A stretch of DNA of 64,000 nt from Herpetosiphon aurantiacus DSM 785 (GTDB lineage: Bacteria; Chloroflexota; Chloroflexia; Chloroflexales; Herpetosiphonaceae), in NCBI GenBank assembly GCA_000018565.1, contig CP000875.1, positions 5,099,199 to 5,163,198 on the forward strand, given 5' to 3'. This document shows, one piece after another, positions 33,845 to 42,679 of this stretch; position 1 is the first letter of the stretch, and each line of letters starts with the position of its first letter. The notes below the pieces were generated by a model. That model did not search any database, was not told the DNA's origin, and saw nothing but the letters and a program-made list of their open reading frames with translations. The position numbers and the translations under genes were made by a program.

Positions 33845-35720
33845 TACCAAGCAATTAATCATTTGGGTTGGCAATGCTGGCGAGCAACGAACTCAGGCTG
33901 CTCAAGCATGGTTAGCTGACCAAACTGCGGCACGAACTTGGTTGCTCAGCATGAATCGAGCCAATTTGGGCCATTGGGCCGGCTTGAATAGCTTTGTTAG
34001 CTCGCTATTACCAGCGATTAAGGCCCAAGCCCCCGAATTATTAGTCAAATATGATTATGAGTTGGCCTTGGTTTTGCCGCAATTGCAACGTGAATTGGCT
34101 GTGCGCAACCCAAGCCTCACCGATATTAGCAATCCCCAAGAGCGCACCCGCAATTATGCTGCTGATCGCGCCTTTCGGATTGTCCAAGGGCTGATTGATT
34201 TGGTCCATGAATTCCGCCAAACTGCGCCAGATCAGCCATGGGTCATTGTTTGTGATCAGTTTGATCAGGCTGGCTCGTTGGTAACCATGTTTTTCAAAGA
34301 ACTCTTGCGGCGTGCCGACCCACGCATGAGCTTAACCATTGGCTTTTTAGTTGAACCCAACCAGCCAGAATTGCTGAACGAGTATCACAGCTGGCATGCG
34401 CATGTTGAGGTCGTGCAAGGCGCTTGGCAAGCTGATCCGCCGATTGTTATCGATCCGGCTGAGGCCAAACGCCAGCTCGAAGTGCTGGAACGTGAGCATA
34501 CGTTTGATCCAATTGAGATTGAATTGCATCTGCCTCAATTGATTCAGCTGGCAACTGCCGCCAACGAGCCACGCAAACGCTTGGGTTTTATGCACGAAGG
34601 CTTGTCGATCTGTTCAACTCGTGGTTTATACGCCGATGCCTTGTATTATGGCGAGCCACTGCGAGTCGCCATGGAACACGAGTTTCCCAAGAGCGTCGAT
34701 TTTCGCTTGAGTGCCTACTTAAAGCTCTACAATTGTTATATTGGGCTAAAACAAGCTGAACCAGCCTTGGATATTGCCGAAACTGCGGTGAGCATTACTG
34801 ATAATCCTGCCCGTTTATATAGCTGGTATTATCTGATTGCAATGATTCATGCACGATTTGCCGAGCCACGCGATTTTGATAAAGCCGAGTATTACCTCGA
34901 TTTAGGCATTGAAGCGATAAATAAAGCCGATATTCCAGCGCATGAAAAACTATTTCAATCGTCATTCAATCGCAATGGTTTAGCATTAATTCGTCACTTC
35001 CAAAAACGCCCCTTGGAAGCGATTGAAATTTGCCAAGAATGTTACAAAAATCTTGAAACTGGCTTAGATACCGAAGATCATAAGCTGCATCGCTCGGTAT
35101 TGCTCTACAATATTGCTCAGGTTTACGATTCGCTCAAAGATTATCCAAAAGCAATCGAATATTATAGCTTGACGATTGAAATGGACCCCAACTACGCTGA
35201 ATATTATAATGAGCGAGCCAATATTTATCTGCATATCGGCGATTATGCTGCTGCCGAACGCGATTACCAACGCTCAATCGAGCTTAGCCCACCCTACACC
35301 GAAGTTTGGACAAACCTTGGCCAGTGCTACCAAGTTCAAGAACATTTTGAAAAAGCCATTGGCGCATTCAGCCGAGCGCTCGATATTGACCCCAAAAATG
35401 TGGTTGCGCTCAATCATCGAGCTGAATGCTACGAGGGTTTGGGCCAAACTCAGGCGGCAATTGCCGACTACAGTGCCAGCCTAAAGCTGAAAACCAGCGA
35501 AGCCTCAACCTTTGCCAACCGCGCGATTCTCTACTACGAGTTGGGCGAAATTGAAGCTTCATTGGCCGATTTGAATACCGCCATCAGCCTCCAACCCGAT
35601 CTCGCTGAGCTGTATGAAAATCGTGCGGTCGCTTTGGAAGCGCTCGAACGCCATGCTGAAGCTGAACACGATCGTCAACAAGCGATTTTGTTGGCCAAAG
35701 CCCACGAGGTTAATGGCTAA
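33834..35720 (+). CDS. TPR protein with degenerate AAA/STAND-like N-terminal domain
   Basis: A 628-residue soluble protein. The N-terminal ~215 residues look like a P-loop NTPase fold. The expected Walker A is GNAGEQRT, with Gln and Arg where Gly and Lys are normal. A Walker B-like strand PWVIVCDQFDQA is present near 135-147. Residues ~260-620 hold about ten TPR units (ALDIAETAVSITDNPARLYS, YPKAIEYYSLTIEMDPNYAE, EASLADLNTAISLQPDLAEL). The start is inside the M50 gene end (11-bp overlap), so it is translationally coupled. It probably acts as scaffold or peptide receptor for the array products. Confidence 0.85.
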   Translation: MTSNTKQLIIWVGNAGEQRTQAAQAWLADQTAARTWLLSMNRANLGHWAGLNSFVSSLLPAIKAQAPELLVKYDYELALVLPQLQRELAVRNPSLTDISNPQERTRNYAADRAFRIVQGLIDLVHEFRQTAPDQPWVIVCDQFDQAGSLVTMFFKELLRRADPRMSLTIGFLVEPNQPELLNEYHSWHAHVEVVQGAWQADPPIVIDPAEAKRQLEVLEREHTFDPIEIELHLPQLIQLATAANEPRKRLGFMHEGLSICSTRGLYADALYYGEPLRVAMEHEFPKSVDFRLSAYLKLYNCYIGLKQAEPALDIAETAVSITDNPARLYSWYYLIAMIHARFAEPRDFDKAEYYLDLGIEAINKADIPAHEKLFQSSFNRNGLALIRHFQKRPLEAIEICQECYKNLETGLDTEDHKLHRSVLLYNIAQVYDSLKDYPKAIEYYSLTIEMDPNYAEYYNERANIYLHIGDYAAAERDYQRSIELSPPYTEVWTNLGQCYQVQEHFEKAIGAFSRALDIDPKNVVALNHRAECYEGLGQTQAAIADYSASLKLKTSEASTFANRAILYYELGEIEASLADLNTAISLQPDLAELYENRAVALEALERHAEAEHDRQQAILLAKAHEVNG

Positions 35721-35754
35721 ACTCTAATTTGTTGGCGAAATCATTGCTATACTG

Positions 35755-35782
35755 AGCCTCAAGGTGTTGCTGCCTTGAGGCT
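35755..35782 (+). terminator. Hairpin ending the peptide operon
   Basis: A 10-bp perfect stem (AGCCTCAAGG 35755-35764 with CCTTGAGGCT 35773-35782) with an 8-base loop lies 35 bp after the TPR gene. The T-run is weak (GCTTGTATTT). Confidence 0.65.
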
Positions 35783-35802
35783 GCTTGTATTTGGGGGTGT
35801 CG

Positions 35803-36354
35803 ATGCCAACCATATTTAGTCATGTTGCCCCTGCTTTGATAGTTGGTTTAGCACTTGGGCGTGAGCGTATGAGCCGTCCATTGCTGATTTGTGCTTCGAT
35901 TGCGGCGATCAGCCCCGATTTCGATGGGATTAGTTTTTGGCTGGATATGCCACGGGGCACATTATTAAGTCATCGTGGTTTTACCCATTCAGTTGGTTTT
36001 GCAACGATTATTGCTAGTATGGGCGCGTCTTTCGCGCCCCGTTTGGGTTGCAAACGCTGGGTGGCTGGCTTAACCCTGTTTTTGGCGGTGCTCAGCCATC
36101 CACTCTACGATATGCTAACCAACGGCGGGAGTGGTGTGGCCTTGTGGTGGCCCTTCAGCAGCCAGCGGGTTTTCTTCGATTGGCGGCCAATTGCCGTGGC
36201 TCCGATCAGCGCAGCACGGCTTTTTTCTGCACGAGGCTGGAATGTCTTGCTTTCTGAATTAACTTGGATTTGGCTGCCCTGGCTGGGGATTGGCCTGATG
36301 TTGGCTTGGTTACGACGGCAGTATGATACGTCCAAAGCCCAAATGCATGCGTAG
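35803..36354 (+). CDS. DUF457/YdjM-like membrane metal-dependent hydrolase
   Basis: A 183-residue membrane protein of the YdjM/LexA-regulated DUF457 family. Motifs: MPTIFSHVAPALIVGLALG, a DFD (AAISPDFDGISFW), SHRGFTHSV and LSHPLYDML, whose His and Asp residues are proposed metal ligands. About four membrane segments. The ATG at 35803 has a GGGGGTG box; a frame start at 35785 adds six residues without a site. Function in the cell is not established. Confidence 0.82.
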   Translation: MPTIFSHVAPALIVGLALGRERMSRPLLICASIAAISPDFDGISFWLDMPRGTLLSHRGFTHSVGFATIIASMGASFAPRLGCKRWVAGLTLFLAVLSHPLYDMLTNGGSGVALWWPFSSQRVFFDWRPIAVAPISAARLFSARGWNVLLSELTWIWLPWLGIGLMLAWLRRQYDTSKAQMHA

Positions 36355-36389
36355 CATAACAATATCAATAGTGTGGGGTGATGCTCAAA

Positions 36390-38033
36390 ATGGCGCAATT
36401 TGATGCGATTGTGGTTGGCGGTGGGCATAATGGCTTGACCTGTGCCTGCTATTTGCAAAAGGCCGGAATCAAAACCCTAGTGATCGAACGACGAGCGATC
36501 GTCGGCGGCGCAGTTTGCACCGAAACCATGTTTGGTGGCTATAAGATGGATGTTGGCTCATCGGCCCACATTATGATTCACCTGACTCCTGTAGTGCGTG
36601 AGCTTGAACTGCACAAATTTGGGCTTGAATATATTGATATGGACCCATTTGCTTGGTATCCATTGCCCGATGGCTCGGGGGCAATTGAATTTTGGCGTGA
36701 TTTAGACAAGACGTGTGCTTCGATTGAGAAAATTTCACCCAAGGATGCCCATGCTTATCGCCAATTTGTGGCGTTGTGGGGGCCGCTCAATGAAGGGGTT
36801 TTCGATGTATTTCTCAAAGCACCTTCGCCTGCCAACTTAGGCCGCCAAATGCTAACGGGCCAATTCAAAGGCGAAAAAGGCACGCATCCGCTGGATATTC
36901 TGCGGCGCTTGTTTACCTCGTATGGACATTTGATCAACGAAACCTTTGAGAGCGAAGCAATGCGGGCAGCAATGGGATGGCTAGCAGCGCAATCTGGCCC
37001 ACCACCGCACGAAATTGGCACCGGCGATTTTGCGGGCTGGCACGCGATGCTGCATGAAAGTGGCGCGAAACATCCGCGTGGTGGTTCGGGCATGTTGACC
37101 CAAGCCATGGCGGCACGCTTCAAAAGTGATGGCGGTACGCTGCTGCTTGATGCCCCAGTTGAACGGATTGTGGTGCAAAACGGCGTAGTGCACGGCGTAC
37201 AATTAACCTCGGGCGAAACTTACACCGCACCAACGGTTATTTCCAATGCCCATGTGCAAACCACCTTATTAAAACTGGTTGAGCCTGAGCAACTGCCAAA
37301 TGGTCTGGTCGAGCGGGTTGGCCGCATTCGCGTTGGCAATGGCTTTGGGATGGCGGTGCGCTGTGCTGCCGATGAATTGCCCGATTATCTGGCTGCGCCT
37401 TCTGGTGGTCGCCCGCATCCTTCACATCATGGGTTGCAATTGCTTTGCCCTTCGATCGACTACCTGAATCGCGCGGTTAGCGATTATGATCGCGGCGTGC
37501 CAGCGACCGATCCAGCGGTAATTGCCATGACATTTAGTGCAATCGACCCCGATGTTGCACCCAAGGGCAAGCATACGCTGTTTTTGTGGGGTCAATATCA
37601 TCCGTATCAATTAAGTAATGGCGAAGATTGGGATAGCATTGCCGAGCGCGAGGCCGACAAATTACTCGAAGTCGTGTATCGTTATGCCCCCAATATGCGT
37701 GGCAAAATTAGCAACCGCTATGTGCAAACTCCCTTAACCTTGGAGCGCACCTTTGGCATGTTGCGTGGTAATGTGATGCATGTCGAAATGTCGTTCGATC
37801 AGATGTTTGCCTTCCGCCCGCTGCCTGAGCTTTCCGAATACCGCGTGGCGGGAATTAAGGGCTTATATTTGACCGGAGCCAGCACCCATCCTGGTGGCGG
37901 CGTATTTGCGGCCTCAGGTTACAACACCGCCCAAACCGTGCTCAAAGATCAGCAGCCATCACGTCAATGGGTTGGCTGGACGCTCGGGGCGGCTGCCGCT
38001 TTAGGTGTGGTGGCTTGGGCCAAGAAGAAGTAA
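36390..38033 (+). CDS. FAD-dependent oxidoreductase, CrtO/PYROXD2-like
   Basis: A 547-residue flavoprotein. The Rossmann FAD motif is at the start (DAIVVGGGHNGLTCACYLQK) with GGAVCTE shortly after. C-terminal YLTGASTHPGGGVFAASGYN is typical of carotenoid desaturase, CrtO ketolase and PYROXD2 relatives. It may be a carotenoid ketolase or desaturase, fitting a pigmented chloroflexal host, but no other carotenoid gene is nearby. A C-terminal hydrophobic tail (WTLGAAAALGVVAWAKKK) could anchor it to the membrane. The ATG at 36390 is preferred for spacing to GGGG; alternatives are 36378 (GTG) and 36381. Confidence 0.83.
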   Translation: MAQFDAIVVGGGHNGLTCACYLQKAGIKTLVIERRAIVGGAVCTETMFGGYKMDVGSSAHIMIHLTPVVRELELHKFGLEYIDMDPFAWYPLPDGSGAIEFWRDLDKTCASIEKISPKDAHAYRQFVALWGPLNEGVFDVFLKAPSPANLGRQMLTGQFKGEKGTHPLDILRRLFTSYGHLINETFESEAMRAAMGWLAAQSGPPPHEIGTGDFAGWHAMLHESGAKHPRGGSGMLTQAMAARFKSDGGTLLLDAPVERIVVQNGVVHGVQLTSGETYTAPTVISNAHVQTTLLKLVEPEQLPNGLVERVGRIRVGNGFGMAVRCAADELPDYLAAPSGGRPHPSHHGLQLLCPSIDYLNRAVSDYDRGVPATDPAVIAMTFSAIDPDVAPKGKHTLFLWGQYHPYQLSNGEDWDSIAEREADKLLEVVYRYAPNMRGKISNRYVQTPLTLERTFGMLRGNVMHVEMSFDQMFAFRPLPELSEYRVAGIKGLYLTGASTHPGGGVFAASGYNTAQTVLKDQQPSRQWVGWTLGAAAALGVVAWAKKK

Positions 38034-38041
38034 ATTGCTAC

Positions 38042-38080
38042 GATAAACCGCCAAGTTTATAGCTTGGCGGTTTATCTTTT
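38042..38080 (+). terminator. Rho-independent terminator, left copy of a matching pair
   Basis: A 14-bp stem GATAAACCGCCAAG / CTTGGCGGTTTATC (38042-38055 with 38063-38076) with a 7-base loop and trailing T-run. The same 11-bp arms recur at 40130-40158 on the other side of the DUF262 gene. Confidence 0.9.
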
Positions 38081-38259
38081 AAAATTAAACTTGTTGTTCC
38101 TGTTTTCAAGTTCGGACAATTCGTAAAAACCGTAAAATACTATTGATATGAGCACTTTTTAATCAATAATAGTACTTATTTGCTCAAAATAGTTTCAATT
38201 ATCGCAACATTCGATATGCTAAAATCAAATATCGGTGCTGATTGAAAGACAAGGGTGCT

Positions 38260-40119
38260 ATGAACAAAAAAACATTAACGAGTTTGTTTGCCGAGTCAAT
38301 CTACCAAATTCCAGATTATCAGCGTGGTTATGCTTGGGAAGAAAAACAGTGGAAAGATTTTATACAAGATATTGATGCCCTGGTCGATGAGCAGGTGACC
38401 AGTCATTATACTGGAACCGTTGTAGTTTACGAAGGCCGCGACGCTGAAAAGCGACCATATGGCCGAAAGAAGCTAAAAGTGCTTGATGTGGTTGATGGAC
38501 AGCAGCGATTAACCACCACTTGCCTCTATCTTTCAGTAATTATTCGCGCACTGATTCAGCATGGAGAGTCGGACTATGAGCGCGATATTGATGATTTTCT
38601 GTATGCAGGCGCAACCTGCAAGCTGAACCTCAATAATGAAACTGGCGACATCTTTTATGATCTTTTAAAGACAGGCTATGTCAATACCCCGCTTCAGTCG
38701 CCACATCAGCATCGGCTCGTCGAGGCCCACCGTCGCTTTCAACACCACATTAGCGAGCAGTTGCAGCAACGAGGTGGCGCTGGGGTCGCTTATCTCAAAG
38801 AATTGCATTATGCGATTACCCAAAAACTCAATTTTACCTTCTATGTGATCGAATCAGAAGCCGAAATTGGCATGACCTTCGAGTTGATGAACTCGCGGGG
38901 CAAGGATCTTTCGGTGCTTGAACTGCTCAAAAATTATTTAATGCACTGGGTTTCGCGCAACGAAAACAACCTTGCAGATCGTGAAACCCTCACCAAACTG
39001 ATCAATCGCAGTTGGAAAGACACCTACACCAACCTTGGCGCAAGTTCGGGCAACAATGAAGATCAATGTCTACGCATCGCTTGGACGCTCTATTGCAGCC
39101 ATTCCCCAGCCAATTGGCATGGGTATGAAGGCTTCAAAGCTGATGAATACATCCCGCTGAGAACATTTAGTAAACGCACGAAGGCCGAGACAAAAATATT
39201 TATCGAGCACTTTGTGATGGGCCTTGCTGAAGTTTCACATCATTATGCCAGCATTATCAATCCAACCACCACCACAGCGCTATTCGAAGCTGAGCGGATT
39301 TGGCTCAGCAAGATTCGGCATACCGGCAACATTGCCAATTTCTTGCCCTTGATGGTGGCAGCCCGCAAGCAATACCAAGCAGGGCAGATTAGCGAAGGCG
39401 CATACATCGACATGCTCAAGGCACTCGAATGCTATGCCTATCGTGTATTTCTTTGGGCAGCCCGCCGCAGCAATGCTGGTAAATCAAGCTTCTATCGTTG
39501 GGGATACGAGATCTTTACTCAGCCGCAACTGATCAGTGATATTACGCGCGGGATTCATCAACTGACCCGCTACTATGCACCTGAAGATGATTTTATCAAC
39601 GGCAATGCCAACCCCAGCGATTGGTATAGAACTCGGAATCGCTTGAGGTACACCCTGTTTGAGTATGAGTTACATCTGCTTGCGACCGAGGGGAAAAATA
39701 GCGAACCACGACTTGGCTGGGATCAGCTCAGCGATTCGACGATTGAGCATATTCTGCCGCAGAATCCAGCAAAACATTCGCATTGGAATGGCGTATGGAA
39801 CAAAACCGCGTTCAATGCAAGTGTCCACGATATCGCCAATCTTGTGCTTACCCACAATAATGCCAGCTATAGCAACTTTGAGTTTGCCCGCAAAAAGGGC
39901 CAACCAGGCCTAAGTCCTAGTTATAGCGATTCTGATATTCGCCAAGAACGTAAACTCGCGGCCTTTGCCGATTGGACTCCCAAAGAGTTTGCTGAACGCC
40001 GAAACGAGTTGATCATATGGATCAATCAGCGCTGGAAAACCGTCGGCGAACCCGACAATGCAACGTTGGAAGTCAACGACGAGGCTGATGACGATGGCAT
40101 CGAGCATCAAGAAGGATAA
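38260..40119 (+). CDS. DUF262/DUF1524 protein, GmrSD-like probable defence nuclease
   Basis: A 619-residue protein. The N-terminal DUF262 (ParB-like) domain has YQIPDYQRGYAWEEKQWKDF, TGTVVVYE and VVDGQQRLTTTCLYL. The middle is helical, with FELMNSRGKDLSVLELLKNY. The C-terminal DUF1524 HNH-like domain has STIEHILPQNPAKHSHWNG and NLVLTHNNASYSN. This is the single-chain layout of GmrSD/type IV restriction enzymes, which cut phage DNA carrying modified cytosines. The ATG at 38260 has AAGGG; the upstream TTG was not used. The 220 bp before it are AT-rich, and matching hairpins lie on both sides, hinting at transfer. Confidence 0.87.
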   Translation: MNKKTLTSLFAESIYQIPDYQRGYAWEEKQWKDFIQDIDALVDEQVTSHYTGTVVVYEGRDAEKRPYGRKKLKVLDVVDGQQRLTTTCLYLSVIIRALIQHGESDYERDIDDFLYAGATCKLNLNNETGDIFYDLLKTGYVNTPLQSPHQHRLVEAHRRFQHHISEQLQQRGGAGVAYLKELHYAITQKLNFTFYVIESEAEIGMTFELMNSRGKDLSVLELLKNYLMHWVSRNENNLADRETLTKLINRSWKDTYTNLGASSGNNEDQCLRIAWTLYCSHSPANWHGYEGFKADEYIPLRTFSKRTKAETKIFIEHFVMGLAEVSHHYASIINPTTTTALFEAERIWLSKIRHTGNIANFLPLMVAARKQYQAGQISEGAYIDMLKALECYAYRVFLWAARRSNAGKSSFYRWGYEIFTQPQLISDITRGIHQLTRYYAPEDDFINGNANPSDWYRTRNRLRYTLFEYELHLLATEGKNSEPRLGWDQLSDSTIEHILPQNPAKHSHWNGVWNKTAFNASVHDIANLVLTHNNASYSNFEFARKKGQPGLSPSYSDSDIRQERKLAAFADWTPKEFAERRNELIIWINQRWKTVGEPDNATLEVNDEADDDGIEHQEG

Positions 40120-40129
40120 ATTAGTCTGC

Positions 40130-40158
40130 AAACCGCCAAGCCTGAAACTTGGCGGTTT
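40130..40158 (+). terminator. Hairpin, right copy of the pair around the DUF262 gene
   Basis: AAACCGCCAAG (40130-40140) pairs with CTTGGCGGTTT (40148-40158), with a 7-base loop. Arms and the following TATCT match the hairpin at 38042. It also ends the convergent small membrane protein gene, whose stop codon overlaps the right arm. Confidence 0.8.
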
Positions 40159-40399
40159 ATCTATCCAATTCAAAATTATTTTTTTGCGAACGCTTGTAGG
40201 TCTGAACAATTCTAACTATCGAAAGATTCATTAGTGAAAGCAGCACAAAGATGCTCAAACCCAATAGAAGGCTATTATGTTGCAATAGTTTGATTACAAA
40301 GCGAATTAAGACTGCCCCAATCGCATAAATAATCAAACCTACTATAATCGCTCGAGCTTTACTCCAGGGCCTAACATAAGGTGGTGGCGCTTGATACAT
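40157..40399 (-). CDS. Small two-pass membrane protein
   Basis: An 80-residue protein with a Pro-rich start (MYQAPPPYVRPW), two membrane segments (AIIVGLIIYAIGAVLIRFVI and LLLGLSIFVLLSLMNLSIV) and a basic tail. The ATG at 40399 has an AAGGAGA box; longer in-frame starts do not. Unknown function. It is convergent with the DUF262 gene. Confidence 0.65.
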   Translation of the reverse strand: MYQAPPPYVRPWSKARAIIVGLIIYAIGAVLIRFVIKLLQHNSLLLGLSIFVLLSLMNLSIVRIVQTYKRSQKNNFELDR

Positions 40400-40621
40400 A
40401 CTCTCTCCTTGGGTCACAATCCTCAACTCATTATACAAAGATTCTCCTACGCAAACAGAGCATTCTCGGCCAGCAAGCAGGGTAAAAATTGACAAAGTAT
40501 TAAGCATAGGCTATGCTTGCCATAACTGCGTGGGCTTGGCAACGCACATTCATGCCATAATGCATGCCGATAGCCGTGATTGCTATCAGCAACCAAGTTC
40601 CATTCGAGGAGTCTTCGTTCC

Positions 40622-42241
40622 ATGACAGAGAAGCGAACTCCGCGGCGACGTGTTCAACGGGCACAAACGCAAAACAACGCCGAAGTTATTTTGCTACCAG
40701 CTCCTAACCACACCACTACCGCATTTCGCCAAAAATCTGATACTGGCCGGATTGAGTCACTCAATCGTGGTGGCCGCTCTGCTCAACGACGGCGCAAGCA
40801 AGAACAACGCGCGGCCTCGATTGCGCGATCTTCGCTAGCGCAAATCGCTGGCACACCTACTCGTGCCCCACAAGCAATTTCTGAGCCAAAACAACCACGG
40901 CGCTCATTCAAAGCCGCCGCTCAATCGGTGCGTCAGCGTTTGCAGCTTCAACGCCGTTTGGTTGCACATAGTGTGATCCTGTTGGCCGCCTGTGTGGTGG
41001 CTTGGGGTCGCGGTTTTCCACTTAATCCAGTTTCTGATAATGCCACTAATCAAGCAATTCCCGAGGTTTTAGCTGCGGCCCAGTTGGTCGATGAAGTTGA
41101 AGCAGGTAATTTCCAACGGGTTGTGATCCCAATTTCAGCTACTCAGCCCCAAAGTGTTGGTGGCGGCGAGCATGAAGTTGTGGTCGATGTTGGCCCTGCT
41201 CTCATCAAACCAGCGCCAGAACGTGGCCCGGCCTTTGTGGCAACCCACTTGGTTGCTAACGAAGAAACCATCGCCGATATTGCTGCCAAATATACAATTA
41301 CTCCAGAATCGTTGATTGCAGCCAATAATTTGACTGGCCCAGTCGCGATCGGCGAAACCTTGCGAATTCCACGGGTTTCGGGGGTTCCACACACAGTCAG
41401 CGAAGGCGAAACGATCACCGATATCGCCGAACGCTACAGTGTTGGTGCTGATGTAATTATGACCTTCCCACCCAATGGCTTAGATCAGGGCCAAGCCTTG
41501 ATTGCTGGACGCGAAATTTTCGTGCCTGGAGCATCGTTGGCGGGAGTGCAAAATGTTTCAGTGCGCGGCGCAATCGATTCAATCAATCAAAAATCACAAG
41601 CCGCCGCAATTGTGCTGGCTGATCGCACCAATTTGCGCGAAGGCCCAGGCACGGCCTACGAGAAAATCGTCAAGGTCAATGCTGGCGAGCGTTTACAATT
41701 AATCGCCAAACACGAAGTTTGGGTCAAAATTCGCCAAAGTGATGGCGAAGTGGCCTGGGTTGCCCGCGAAGTTGTGAGCATCCCCGAGGAAGTTTGGTCG
41801 GCCTTGGAAGAGACCGATAACTTTCCGCCGCCGCCACCACCACCACCAGTTTGGGTTTGGCCAACCTATGGCGATTTGACCTCAGGTTTTGGCTATCGCA
41901 ACTTTAGCGTTGGGCGGTTCCATAACGGCATCGATATTGCCAACCGCAAGGGCACGCCAATTTCAGCTGCCCGCCGTGGCACGGTGATCGAGGCTGGTTG
42001 GTGTAGCGGCTATGGCTATTGTGTCAAAATCAGCCATGGCTCTGGGATGGTCACCGAATACGGCCATATGATGTCGAATCCAGTGGTTTCCGAAGGCCAA
42101 GAGGTCGAGGCAGGCCAATTGATCGGCTATATGGGCAGCACCTATGATCGAGCTGGCGGTGGCTACTCAACGGGGGTTCACCTGCACTTCACCATCAAGG
42201 TCGATGGTACCGCAGTTAATCCACTCAAGTACCTACCCTAA
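40622..42241 (+). CDS. LysM-SH3b-M23 peptidoglycan endopeptidase
   Basis: A 539-residue envelope protein. A basic cytoplasmic arm (~1-115) precedes one membrane segment (LVAHSVILLAACVVAWGRGF). Two LysM modules follow (HLVANEETIADIAAKYTITP; HTVSEGETITDIAERYSVGA), then an SH3b-like domain (DRTNLREGPGTAYEKIVKVN), a Pro-run, and an M23 domain with HNGIDI, YGHM and HLHF zinc ligands. M23 enzymes cut peptidoglycan cross-bridges. It probably acts in wall remodelling during filament growth. The ATG at 40622 has GAGGAG about ten bases upstream. Confidence 0.92.
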   Translation: MTEKRTPRRRVQRAQTQNNAEVILLPAPNHTTTAFRQKSDTGRIESLNRGGRSAQRRRKQEQRAASIARSSLAQIAGTPTRAPQAISEPKQPRRSFKAAAQSVRQRLQLQRRLVAHSVILLAACVVAWGRGFPLNPVSDNATNQAIPEVLAAAQLVDEVEAGNFQRVVIPISATQPQSVGGGEHEVVVDVGPALIKPAPERGPAFVATHLVANEETIADIAAKYTITPESLIAANNLTGPVAIGETLRIPRVSGVPHTVSEGETITDIAERYSVGADVIMTFPPNGLDQGQALIAGREIFVPGASLAGVQNVSVRGAIDSINQKSQAAAIVLADRTNLREGPGTAYEKIVKVNAGERLQLIAKHEVWVKIRQSDGEVAWVAREVVSIPEEVWSALEETDNFPPPPPPPPVWVWPTYGDLTSGFGYRNFSVGRFHNGIDIANRKGTPISAARRGTVIEAGWCSGYGYCVKISHGSGMVTEYGHMMSNPVVSEGQEVEAGQLIGYMGSTYDRAGGGYSTGVHLHFTIKVDGTAVNPLKYLP

Positions 42242-42260
42242 TTCAGCCAACTGTTGAGCT

Positions 42261-42294
42261 AGCGCCAGTGCCAATCGCATTGGCGCTTTTTTTT
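42261..42294 (+). terminator. Rho-independent terminator
   Basis: AGCGCCA (42261-42267) pairs with TGGCGCT (42281-42287), followed by a run of Ts to 42294. It ends the M23 gene transcript. Confidence 0.9.
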
Positions 42295-42394
42295 GCCAAC
42301 AATGGTCGTTTCAGCGTGCCGTTGGATTCTCATTCATCGGCAATCACCATCTGCATTCCCAAATATTTAATGTATCCTATAGAAGCCTTGTTCA

Positions 42395-42466
42395 CCACCC
42401 TTCCGTCCCGCCTCAAGGCGGGATACGCAGGAGGGTTTTCATCCCCCTGCACCCCCAAATATTTAT
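42395..42466. repeat. Dispersed repeat, second family, in a 430-bp gene-free gap
   Basis: A ~70-bp element: CCACCCTTCCGTCCC, a small inner hairpin (CCGCCTCAAGGCGG), ACGCAG, then TTTTCATCCCCCTGCACCCC and AAATATT. An inverted copy lies at 52702-52766 with a different inner hairpin. The gap 42242-42670 otherwise holds only terminators and no convincing gene. Confidence 0.8.
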
Positions 42467-42610
42467 CCTGTGGAAAGTTATGATTATTGCAACACCCTAA
42501 CCTTGGTGCTCTTTGCGACAGATTGCTGATTCCTGAACCCACATTGACAACGCCTCTGTAATAAACAATCTCCAACTAACAATCAATGAGTAGGAAGCAA
42601 CAAAACAAAA

Positions 42611-42679
42611 GCCTACTCGCCATTGAGTAGGCTCTGCTAGGTGGGAACCGTGGCTAGCGGAAGGGCGGTGCTAGCCACG
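42611..42679 (-). terminator. Tandem hairpins ending the metal transporter operon
   Basis: Reading on the minus strand, CGTGGCTAGC/GCTAGCCACG (42670-42679 with 42649-42658) comes first. The hairpin GAGTAGGC/GCCTACTC (42625-42632 with 42611-42618) follows, with a T-rich run after it. The first stem overlaps the stop of the permease gene. Confidence 0.75.

Noticed and set aside
38260-40119. A full multi-gene defence island
   Set aside because: Only one defence-like gene is present; neighbours are envelope and metabolic genes.
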